Assembly: GCA_013299045.1 (NCBI GenBank)
Contig: JAAFJX010000033.1
Span: forward strand, 1-37,216
Length of the DNA: 37,216 nt
Source: Cytophagales bacterium
GTDB taxonomy: Bacteria > Bacteroidota > Bacteroidia > Cytophagales > Bernardetiaceae
Direction: 5' to 3'
Position numbers and translations under genes: made by a program. Positions within the stretch are counted from its first letter, which is position 1, and every line of letters begins with the position of its first letter. The notes under the pieces were generated by a model. That model was not told the origin of the DNA and made no database searches. It saw only the letters and a program-made list of their open reading frames with translations. Of the stretch, positions 15,582 to 22,524 are shown one piece after another.

Positions 15582-15887
15582 TTATACGTCCTTGCAGCAG
15601 TTTTCAAGGCAGTTGATGATGTTTTGCATCTTAGGAAAACGCAAAGATACAAACTTGTTGCGGCCAACTCTTTCAGAAAGCAGCACACCTTTATCCTCAA
15701 GCAATGTGAGGTGCTGAGAAGCCACCGCCTGCTCTAAACCTAGTGCGGTTTGTACTTCCAGGACAGTCAATTTGCCTTTTTCGGAAAGCAAGTCCACAAT
15801 TTCCAAACGCATAGGGTGCGCAATAACCTTGAGCATATTGGCAGCAGATAGGAGCTTTGCGCTTTCTATTCTTTGATTGAGCCGCAT
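15582..15887 (-). CDS. ArsR family repressor, probably sulfide/persulfide-responsive (BigR-like role)
   Basis: A 101-residue winged-helix regulator: RLEIVDLLSEKGKLTVLEVQ, recognition helix around LEQAVASQHLTLLED and wing VLLSERVGRNKFVSL. It heads the sulfur operon and probably represses it. BigR/SqrR sensors use one Cys in an early helix and one near the C terminus to form a di- or tetrasulfide bridge; here all three Cys (93, 97, 98) are at the C terminus (NCLENCC) and none is in the N-terminal half, so sensing would have to use the C-terminal cluster or a dimer. No ArsR-type metal site (CxC in helix 3) is visible. A palindrome sits between its promoter elements. The ArsR fold is sure, the ligand is an inference. 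Confidence 0.85.
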   Translation of the reverse strand: MRLNQRIESAKLLSAANMLKVIAHPMRLEIVDLLSEKGKLTVLEVQTALGLEQAVASQHLTLLEDKGVLLSERVGRNKFVSLRFPKMQNIINCLENCCKDV

Positions 15888-15912
15888 AAATTTATTGAAC
15901 TAGATAATGGCA

Positions 15913-15941
15913 CAAAGATAGACATATATATATGTATCAAA
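15913..15941 (-). promoter_or_regulatory. Promoter of the sulfur operon
   Basis: On the minus strand TATCTTTG (15920-15913) is an exact TAnnTTTG -7 element, with TTTG at 15941-15938, 17 nt upstream; a second TTTG at 15945-15942 would give 21 nt. It lies about 26 bp before the ArsR start. Confidence 0.6.
15922..15935. promoter_or_regulatory. Operator-like palindrome
   Basis: ACATATATATATGT is a perfect 14-bp palindrome wholly between the -33 and -7 elements. Its place fits repression by the ArsR protein it precedes. Its alternating AT core makes chance symmetry more likely than for a mixed sequence. Confidence 0.45.
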
Positions 15942-16099
15942 CAAATAAAATTACTTTTTTTATTTCCTTTTGTCTTAAAAAGGAAATAAAAAGAATCATG
16001 ATACTTTTGGGCTAAAAAATCTTTTGAAAAATAAAACTTTTTTTCATTTTGTTTGTTTTGCTACGCAAATAATCCTCCGCTTTCTAAATCTTTTCTGTC

Positions 16100-16603
16100 A
16101 TGCAAAAACTCAGAATTTTGACTTTCATTCTGCCGCTTATGCTCCTGTTTCTTGTGGGCAAGGCCGTAGAGCCACAGAATATTCAGAACGCCGACCTCAT
16201 CATTGGCAACTGGCAGCCTAGCGACGGCCGCTCTGTCGTACAAATTTATAAAGGCACTGGTAAAAATGGCGAAGCAACAGACAAATATTATGGCCGAATT
16301 GTTTGGTTATTAGAGCCTAATGATGCCGAGGGTAAACCTCGTGTAGATAAACTCAACCCTGATGAAAAGCTGCGAAGCCGCCCCCTCAAGAACTTAGTCA
16401 TTATGCGCGACTTAGAATTTACTGGCAGCAAAGACGAGCTAGTTTGGGAAGATGGCAGTATTTATGACGCTAAAAATGGCTCTGACTATAGCTTTGAGGC
16501 GAAAATGAATAAGAAAAATACCAACTTGTTAGATGGACGCGGCTATATTGGCATATCTCTCATTGGTCGTACCGATACATGGAAACGCTTGGTCAAAAAG
16601 TAG
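16100..16603 (+). CDS. DUF2147 family secreted protein
   Basis: A 167-residue exported protein of the DUF2147 family, a small lipocalin-like beta-barrel group of unknown function. It has a signal peptide (MQKLRILTFILPLMLLFLVGKA), then IIGNWQPSDGRSVVQIYK, YYGRIVWL, a central NLVIMRDLEFTG and a C-terminal RGYIGISLIGRTDTWKRL, the order seen in the family. Periplasmic or outer-membrane location is expected. It stands alone, divergent from the sulfur operon and 200 bp before the next gene; no clear TAnnTTTG promoter was found upstream, though the 210-bp gap leaves room. Confidence 0.82.
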   Translation: MQKLRILTFILPLMLLFLVGKAVEPQNIQNADLIIGNWQPSDGRSVVQIYKGTGKNGEATDKYYGRIVWLLEPNDAEGKPRVDKLNPDEKLRSRPLKNLVIMRDLEFTGSKDELVWEDGSIYDAKNGSDYSFEAKMNKKNTNLLDGRGYIGISLIGRTDTWKRLVKK

Positions 16604-16739
16604 TCATTTTTTTTGTTTGTTAGCTTAAAGTAAAGCCTTTGTTTTTTCATTGATTAGTATTTTGTTGTGTAATGGTTCGCTGACACAGCCCAGCATCTCT
16701 TGTTTTTATCCTCATGCCCAGTTTTTTTAAGAAAAGCAG

Positions 16740-16767
16740 TTGTTTTACAACTATTTTTCTACATTTG
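16740..16767 (+). promoter_or_regulatory. Promoter of the DUF1697 gene
   Basis: TTG at 16740-16742, 17 nt, then TACATTTG at 16760-16767, 37 bp before the ATG. Confidence 0.5.
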
Positions 16768-16804
16768 CGGTGCATAAAGACTTAAAGTTCATACCATTTG
16801 AGTT

Positions 16805-17341
16805 ATGACTAAACACATCTCCTTACTGCGGGGCATCAACGTAGGGGCACAGAAGAAGATTTTAATGAAAGACCTCAAGGCTCTTTATGAGAGCATAGGT
16901 CTAAAAAATGTAGTAACCTACATACAAAGTGGTAATGTTGTTTTTGAATCCGAACGAAGTGCAGCAGAACTTGCCGTACAAATTCGCGAGGCTATTCAGC
17001 AACATTATGGCTTTGAAGTAAGTGTTTTTTTGCGCGGCCATCAGGACTTTAAGCAAATGGTGGCTAACAACCCTTTCATGACTAGGCCAGACTACCAACC
17101 CGACAGGCTTTACTTTACCATTCTAGATACAGAACCTAGCCCTCAGGATTTAGAAAAACTTACCCCTTTTATTGCTGAAAATGAGCAACTTTTATACGCT
17201 AATGGGGTTGTTTACTTACACGTGCCCGCTTATGGTAGAACCAAACTCAGCAACAACTTAGTAGAAAATAAATTGAAGCTAAGAGCCACCACCCGCAATT
17301 TAAAAACCATGCTAGAGCTTATTCAATTAAGCGAAAATTAA
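16805..17341 (+). CDS. DUF1697 family protein
   Basis: A 178-residue soluble protein of the DUF1697 family. The N-terminal stretch HISLLRGINVGAQKKILMKD followed by LKALYESIGLKNVVTYIQSGNVVF is the family hallmark, and the C-terminal YGRTKLSNNLVENKL fits too. Members are common in bacteria; no biochemical role is established. Full length, with a promoter directly upstream and a weak terminator-like hairpin after the stop, so it is probably a single-gene unit. Confidence 0.88.
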   Translation: MTKHISLLRGINVGAQKKILMKDLKALYESIGLKNVVTYIQSGNVVFESERSAAELAVQIREAIQQHYGFEVSVFLRGHQDFKQMVANNPFMTRPDYQPDRLYFTILDTEPSPQDLEKLTPFIAENEQLLYANGVVYLHVPAYGRTKLSNNLVENKLKLRATTRNLKTMLELIQLSEN

Positions 17342-17343
17342 AA

Positions 17344-17359
17344 AAAATGCGTGCATTTT
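17344..17359 (+). terminator. Possible terminator after the DUF1697 gene
   Basis: AAAATGC, GT, GCATTTT: seven complementary bases per arm around a two-base centre, directly after the stop codon. Short and AT-rich. Confidence 0.3.
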
Positions 17360-17417
17360 AATAAACAAAAACCTTGTCAATTAGTTAGTTACTGAATTTT
17401 AGAAACTATATCAGTTT

Positions 17418-17726
17418 TTGCGTATGTTCCAAACCATTCTTCAAAACAAGCAAGATGTTGATATCATGACCGAAGAGGCCTTGATGACGCAACTTGACGA
17501 GGAGCTTGAGCGTGAGCTTATTCTTTTCAATGATGCGGTAAACTCTTTTGAATATGTTATTCGCACTTTGGTAATGGTATCAGGCTTACACCTCAATAAA
17601 GCCTTTGAAGTTACTCATCACGCCCATCATTATGGTTATGCGACTGTCAAGCTGGGGAGTTTTAATGACCTCAAACCTGAGCGAGATGCCATCTGCCGTG
17701 CGGGTATCTGGGTAGAGATTTTATAA
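17418..17726 (+). CDS. clpS: ATP-dependent Clp protease adaptor ClpS
   Basis: N-end-rule adaptor that binds N-degrons and hands substrates to ClpA/ClpC. The 102 residues show the ClpS core LFNDAVNSFEYVIRTLVMVSGLHLNKAFEVTHHAHHYG in positions about 36-73 (quoted in part: FNDAVNSFEYVIRTL, THHAHHYGYATVKLG); the N-D of FNDAVN and the HHxG region are the amino-acid pocket and ClpA-binding parts. The flexible N-terminal tail (about 35 residues, acidic) is typical. An internal ATG at 17466 would remove 16 residues of that tail. No clp gene is adjacent. Confidence 0.87.
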   Translation: MRMFQTILQNKQDVDIMTEEALMTQLDEELERELILFNDAVNSFEYVIRTLVMVSGLHLNKAFEVTHHAHHYGYATVKLGSFNDLKPERDAICRAGIWVEIL

Positions 17727-17741
17727 AAACTTCCCCCCCCT

Positions 17742-17749
17742 TATCTTTG
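17742..17749 (+). promoter_or_regulatory. -7 element upstream of the TonB-dependent receptor
   Basis: TATCTTTG matches TAnnTTTG exactly, directly after the clpS stop and a C-run. It gives a leader of about 105 nt to the ATG at 17862. No clear -33 TTG. Confidence 0.4.
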
Positions 17750-17861
17750 GTTTGCCTAAACTTTGGACTGCTTTTTGTGCATTTTGAGGCAACCATTAGG
17801 GCGTTTTGCTGCTCTTTACGAATTAATGACCGTTTTTTATCAAACACTTAGCCTTTTTACC

Positions 17862-20231
17862 ATGAACTTCGTACATTCCCATAGTTTTTATACCAAACTG
17901 CTCTTGGTATTTACAGCGTTGTTCGGTTTATGTTTTCAACATCTTCTTCTAGCTCAGAATGACACATCAACGGTTTTTAGGCTAGGTAAAAATGATGTCA
18001 TGGAAGGCAAAACTTCGCTGGACGTACAAATTGTATCGGCAAGCCGTTCTAGCCAAACACTGGGCGAAATTCCTGTTACGGCTTACGTGGTTACGCACGA
18101 AGAGATTGTCCGAAACGGCTATACAACACTCGTTGATGTACTCAAATCAGTGCCTGGTATGCGTGTATCTAAGCCAGGTAGCGGGCCAGATGGCGAAATG
18201 TTTTTGATGCGCGGCTTGATAGGCAACTACTACTGTAAAATTCTTTTGAACAATCTACCTCTACAAAACTCGGTGGCAGGCTCAGTAGCCATAGCCGAGC
18301 AGTTGCCTATTGCGCAAGCAGAACGCATAGAAATCATTTGGGGGCCTTCTTCTGCCATTTATGGTGCTGATGCCATGTCTGGAGTTATCAACATTATTAC
18401 GCGAGTAGGCGAAAAAAGCGCTTATGCTCAAGCCGATATACGAACAGGCAACGACGGCTATCAGCACGCTAACTTTATGGTGGGAGGTAAGTTTGGCCGA
18501 AACAAGAACGTAGTCCGTTACAACGTATTCGGAAACTTAGGCCGCCGTGCCGATACCAACATTAAGTACGACCCCAATAACTACGACCCGCTTTTGGCGC
18601 TGACTACAAGCGCCGAGGAGCGCGAAAATATCAGGAAGTTTAATCCAGATGGATTTTTAGTCTTTATCAAAGATAATTATGGCAACTACCAGGGAGATGT
18701 TTTTGCGCCTAAGTTTGGAAGAATACCACAACAGAGCCAGACTCTAGGCTTTTCCTTGCAGTACAAAAGGCTTCAAGTCAATTTTTTTGATATGTATAGG
18801 CAGGACTTTGCTACCCTGGGCATAAGTCCAGTTATTTTTGGTTATTATGACCCTGACACCTACATAGGCGACCGCCAACACCTTGCGTCCATTTCGCATG
18901 ACCTCGTCTTCAAAAAATGGACAATAACTACCAATGCCAGCTATATGCGCTACCGCTATAACCCGCTCAGTTCAAGAAGTAGTAATTATAGGGACAGTAT
19001 TTATAGCAGCAGAGCCTATCGTTTTGCAGCTTCCGATGACCTTTTTGGCGAGCTATTGATGCGCTACACGCCCGCCAAAGATTTGGAATGGACTTTTGGC
19101 GCTTCTTTGAAGGCATCTAGCTGTATGCCAGAAGGCAATGATTTGGACGAACCTTTTGACATAAAGGATTATCGGCCTTTCTCTAATAACAAGCCAACAC
19201 CTCACCCCATTTTTGGAGATTTTGGCTACAACCCAATCCGAGTTTTTGCGGGTGGTGCTTTTGCGCAGTTCCTCTGGACACCCAAGAGGTGGACAGTCAT
19301 TGGCGGTATGCGCATGGATATGACAACTGCTTATGAAAGCCAGGGCACTATCCCTTTTGAGATTTATCCGCGTGTGGCAGTTCTTTACAAAATTACCAAT
19401 AACCTCTCGGTGCGTGGGAGCATAGGTAGCGGCTTTAAGCCACCTTCACCGAATTTATTTTATACCTCTTTAGCAATTACGAACCCCAATCTTCAACGCC
19501 TGGGAAAGGTTAATTATCAACAAATTCCGAACATTAATCTAAGCCCAGAAACCTTGCGCAACATAGAGTTTGGCCTGCGAGGGCGCTTGGGCACGAATAT
19601 AGAGTTTGATGTTTTGTATTATGACAATTTGCTCGAAAACAGAATTTCAGGGCAGTTTATACCTATTGATACATCTATTTACCGCAATGCTGCTGCCTTT
19701 CCAGGAAATCCAGTCGTTGCGCGGGCTTATGTCAATGACTCCGTTGCCAATAGCCTGCTCTCTGGCACACAGGTTTGGCTTCGTTTCAAAAACATTATTC
19801 GCCCAATCAAACTCAATTTGGACTTTGGTTATCTGCGAACAAGTGGCTCGGAGATATTGCCTAATGGGGGTGGAGAGTTGAGTAATGTCCGTATGATGCC
19901 TAAGTCTTTTGTGCAATGGACGCTCAGTGCGCAACTTAGTGAAAAAGTGTTTTTGCGCTTAGAGAACGTACATTCTTCAGATTGGATTAACCGCAAGGTG
20001 TCTAATGTTAGTCAGCTGAACGACCCTCTCGTGCGCACAAAGGCATACTATGTGATGGACGCTATCCTTAACTTCAACATAAGCAAACAGTTACGTACTT
20101 TTGTGAAAGTTCTGAACGTTTTTGACAAAGGCTATGGCGGTATTGATGTTACTGGCTTTGATGTAGACTTACCCTATAACCCACAGCTCCGTAGAAACAT
20201 TCAGCTCGGCCTGAATTTTGAGTTAAAATAG
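17862..20231 (+). CDS. TonB-dependent outer-membrane receptor
   Basis: Outer-membrane active transporter energised by TonB. From the ATG at 17862 (789 residues) there is a long signal peptide (hydrophobic core LLLVFTALFGLCFQHLLLAQ) and directly after it the plug domain: IVSASRSSQTLGEIPVTAYV, VDVLKSVPGMRVSKPG, RIEIIWGPSSAIYGADAMSGVINIITR. The rest is a beta-barrel with many alternating aromatic strands, ending with a C-terminal strand IQLGLNFELK typical of outer-membrane insertion. No carboxypeptidase-like N-terminal domain, unlike SusC-type receptors, so an iron-siderophore, cobalamin or metal substrate is more likely than a polysaccharide; the sequence does not say which. The frame extends upstream to a TTG at 17763, but that part is not signal-like. 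It is not in a visible operon. Confidence 0.9.
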   Translation: MNFVHSHSFYTKLLLVFTALFGLCFQHLLLAQNDTSTVFRLGKNDVMEGKTSLDVQIVSASRSSQTLGEIPVTAYVVTHEEIVRNGYTTLVDVLKSVPGMRVSKPGSGPDGEMFLMRGLIGNYYCKILLNNLPLQNSVAGSVAIAEQLPIAQAERIEIIWGPSSAIYGADAMSGVINIITRVGEKSAYAQADIRTGNDGYQHANFMVGGKFGRNKNVVRYNVFGNLGRRADTNIKYDPNNYDPLLALTTSAEERENIRKFNPDGFLVFIKDNYGNYQGDVFAPKFGRIPQQSQTLGFSLQYKRLQVNFFDMYRQDFATLGISPVIFGYYDPDTYIGDRQHLASISHDLVFKKWTITTNASYMRYRYNPLSSRSSNYRDSIYSSRAYRFAASDDLFGELLMRYTPAKDLEWTFGASLKASSCMPEGNDLDEPFDIKDYRPFSNNKPTPHPIFGDFGYNPIRVFAGGAFAQFLWTPKRWTVIGGMRMDMTTAYESQGTIPFEIYPRVAVLYKITNNLSVRGSIGSGFKPPSPNLFYTSLAITNPNLQRLGKVNYQQIPNINLSPETLRNIEFGLRGRLGTNIEFDVLYYDNLLENRISGQFIPIDTSIYRNAAAFPGNPVVARAYVNDSVANSLLSGTQVWLRFKNIIRPIKLNLDFGYLRTSGSEILPNGGGELSNVRMMPKSFVQWTLSAQLSEKVFLRLENVHSSDWINRKVSNVSQLNDPLVRTKAYYVMDAILNFNISKQLRTFVKVLNVFDKGYGGIDVTGFDVDLPYNPQLRRNIQLGLNFELK

Positions 20232-20246
20232 ACAAAAAGCATTCTT

Positions 20247-20384
20247 TCATTTATAGTCGGTGGCAGAGTCTATTCCTTTTTTGTTGTTGCGCGAAGCAGT
20301 CATTATTTTTTTAAAAAAATAGGCCGTAAAGCCAATCGTGAGCCCTTGCACGGTTAGCATTAGAATAAGAGAGTCTGTACTCAT
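20247..20384 (-). CDS. Small membrane protein (45 aa), hypothetical
   Basis: A short frame beginning MSTDSLILMLTVQGLTIGFT and continuing AYFFKKIMTASRNNKK, ending DSATDYK. One hydrophobic helix (about residues 5-24) is followed by a basic, then polar tail, the pattern of a single-pass inner-membrane peptide with the N terminus outside. It lies 20 bp after the stop of the TPR gene on the same strand, so could be co-transcribed. The ATG, clean stop and protein-like composition support it, but a chance frame of this size cannot be excluded. No family recognised. Confidence 0.55.
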   Translation of the reverse strand: MSTDSLILMLTVQGLTIGFTAYFFKKIMTASRNNKKGIDSATDYK

Positions 20385-20404
20385 ACTTTTTTTGTTTTTA
20401 TCAA

Positions 20405-21826
20405 TCAATCTATATGAAAGTCATCATTAGGGGGTTTCTCCCAGAAGCTGATGGACATTTTTTTAGAAAGCCAGTCGCCATAAGAAATGCCATATTTTTC
20501 CAGAATACTGAAGTCGTCATAAAAAGCATCGAGCAGTTGTTCGCGCTCTTGATAATGCTCTAGCGCTTTTCTGTAATACTTATCCGCTTCATTTTCTTCG
20601 CCTTTAACCCAATAAGTGTGCCCTAGTCTCATAAAGTCTAAGCCGTCGGGGTTATTCTCGTTGATATTGCGTGTTAGATAAAGTTGGGCAGAGTCGGAAT
20701 GGCCGAGCAGGAACTCCACCCAGCCCAAGTGCCGTAAGTTCCATTTTCGGCTATCGTTGAGCTGTCGAGAGCGCAAGTATAATTTTTTGGCTTTGACCCA
20801 CAAGTTTATTTCTTCGTAGCAATGCGCCAAATTATCCATTAGAATCGGATTATCAGGGTGTAACTCATTCGCTTTGAGATAATAAACAATGGCATTTTTA
20901 TACTCAGAAAGTTCTTTGAGGCAATAGCCTGCACCCTCCCAAACCTGAAAATTATCGGGCAGGAGTTCCAATAATTGTTCGTAATAGCCAAATGCTTTTC
21001 TGTGAGCACCTGTCTTTCCTGTATTGAAGGCTATTTGTATCAACTGCCAATGATTGTGTGGGTCTAGCTTATAGGCTTCTTCGTGGTGTAGAATAGCCTC
21101 GTGGTACAGCCCCAGGCGCTGCAAACAAAAACCAATTTGCCCCATATTCCAGGCATTAGAGGCTTGGATGTCGTAAATTTGTTTATGAATTTTGAGAGCT
21201 TCTTTATAACGATTCAAAGACTGTAAGTTAAAGCCTATCTGTCCGAGCGTCCAAGAGTCATTGGGCAGTAGCTCGAGCGCTTTTTCATGGAACTCCACCG
21301 CCTCTTGTGGTTTTCGTAGTGCAGAATAACAATAGCCAATCTGATTAAGCTCCCATGCGTCTGCTGGCCCCTCACAGGCATTTGCTTGCAGATGAAAGTC
21401 TAGCGAGGTGGCATAATCTTGTAGTTTTTGGTAGCAATACCCTAGTTGGTTGAGCGTCCAGCGGTCTGTACTGATTTCAAGTACTGACTTATATATAGCG
21501 AGCGCTTCTTCGTAACGGCTCAGAAAAGTGAGGCTGTAGCCTGTTTGTTGCAAATTCCATTTGGATGGAAAGAGCTCGGAGGCTTTTTGATAAGCCTCAT
21601 AACTCTGTTTGTATTGTTTAAGATATGCGTGCGCTTGGCCTTTGCGCTGCCAGAGCCACTCTTCGTCGGGCAAGCCTACTAATGTACTTTGAATCAAGTT
21701 AATAGCTTTTTGATAATGCTGTAAAGCCATATAAGCACCCACCACTTCGCGAACATGAGGCAAATGATAGGGGTCATCTTCAATAAGAGGCAAATAAGTA
21801 TTGACTTTCTCTTCCCAGTAACTCAT
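20405..21826 (-). CDS. TPR repeat protein
   Basis: A 473-residue protein made almost entirely of about eleven tetratricopeptide repeats of some 34 residues, with consensus-like blocks such as WELNQIGYCYSALRKPQEAV, WTLGQIGFNLQSLNRYKEAL and YLKANELHPDNPILMDNLAH. The repeated W-x-L-x-Q-x-G-Y/F at the start of each unit shows recent repeat duplication. No signal peptide or membrane segment, so it is probably a cytoplasmic scaffold that binds partner proteins. No catalytic domain. It ends 20 bp before the small membrane peptide gene. The partner cannot be told from the neighbours. Confidence 0.9.
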   Translation of the reverse strand: MSYWEEKVNTYLPLIEDDPYHLPHVREVVGAYMALQHYQKAINLIQSTLVGLPDEEWLWQRKGQAHAYLKQYKQSYEAYQKASELFPSKWNLQQTGYSLTFLSRYEEALAIYKSVLEISTDRWTLNQLGYCYQKLQDYATSLDFHLQANACEGPADAWELNQIGYCYSALRKPQEAVEFHEKALELLPNDSWTLGQIGFNLQSLNRYKEALKIHKQIYDIQASNAWNMGQIGFCLQRLGLYHEAILHHEEAYKLDPHNHWQLIQIAFNTGKTGAHRKAFGYYEQLLELLPDNFQVWEGAGYCLKELSEYKNAIVYYLKANELHPDNPILMDNLAHCYEEINLWVKAKKLYLRSRQLNDSRKWNLRHLGWVEFLLGHSDSAQLYLTRNINENNPDGLDFMRLGHTYWVKGEENEADKYYRKALEHYQEREQLLDAFYDDFSILEKYGISYGDWLSKKMSISFWEKPPNDDFHID

Positions 21827-21909
21827 TAGTAAGGCTAAAATTTTTTTTGAATGCTGCTTATTTTGAACTCACAAAAACGACTCTTTGAGCTTAAAAGTTG
21901 CCTATTACC

Positions 21910-22335
21910 CTACATAAAGTTACAATCTAGCACCTCTATTTGGTAGCTGTCGTTTATTTTTTTAATCTGTAAATAAACGAGTGTTTGGCCTTTGCTGTTT
22001 CCCTTGAGATAAGAATACTTACCTACGGCATAAATGAGGCCATTTTTGGTAGTGCCTTGGTGTGAATATTGAAAACCCTTGGGCTTATATTGCGCAAAAA
22101 AGTCTTTGAAGAGCTGCTCTGCTTCGTTCTTAGTACAGCTTGTCTTTTTGTTCAGAAGATTGACTTCCATAGACTTTTTAAAGTAACGAGCCAGCTCTTT
22201 GGCGCTTCCTACCTGCATGGCAGTCTTCACGTTCGCAATCACTTCTTTGTCTGTCAGTACCACTTGCGCATATGCAGGCAGAACCAGAACAAGCCAGAAA
22301 CCAACAAAAACACTAAACAAACGCATAGAACTCAT
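21910..22335 (-). CDS. DUF4783 family secreted protein
   Basis: An exported protein of about 141 residues of the Bacteroidota-specific DUF4783 family (NTF2/SnoaL-like fold). It has a signal peptide (MRLFSVFVGFWLVLVLPAYA), followed by IANVKTAMQVGSAKELARYF, KKSMEVNL, EAEQLFKDFFAQYKPKGF, YSHQGTTKNGLIYAVGKY and a closing VYLQIKKINDSYQIEVLD. Starts are possible at 22335 (chosen) and 22326; both keep the signal. A -7 element lies about 33 bp upstream. Members often lie next to NAD genes, as here (nadE starts the next transcription unit upstream), but no function is known. Confidence 0.78.
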   Translation of the reverse strand: MSSMRLFSVFVGFWLVLVLPAYAQVVLTDKEVIANVKTAMQVGSAKELARYFKKSMEVNLLNKKTSCTKNEAEQLFKDFFAQYKPKGFQYSHQGTTKNGLIYAVGKYSYLKGNSKGQTLVYLQIKKINDSYQIEVLDCNFM

Positions 22336-22367
22336 AACCAATACTTAGTTTAAACCACAAACAAACA

Positions 22368-22375
22368 CAAAGATA
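22368..22375 (-). promoter_or_regulatory. -7 element of the DUF4783 gene
   Basis: The minus strand reads TATCTTTG, an exact match, 33 bp before the ATG at 22335. No good -33 TTG. Confidence 0.45.
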
Positions 22376-22478
22376 AATAGAATACGCTTCGCTTATGCGT
22401 CTTTACCTCTAAAATTTTTAGAGCTTCCGCATCAAAATATTTTTTCAATGGAGCATTTGAGCACTTAACGAGTCGTCT

Positions 22479-22498
22479 CTTAAAAAGCACTTTTTAAG
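22479..22498 (-). terminator. Terminator-like palindrome after nadE
   Basis: CTTAAAAAG, two bases, CTTTTTAAG: a 9-bp inverted repeat about 30 bp after the nadE stop codon. The T-rich right arm serves either direction. AT-rich, so stability is modest. Confidence 0.4.
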
Positions 22499-22524
22499 GC
22501 AAGGCTGGCTAGAGTCAAATTTGT

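Noticed and set aside
17763-17861. TTG start and 33-residue extension of the TonB-dependent receptor
   Set aside because: It would bury the signal peptide; the ATG at 17862 gives a normal one.
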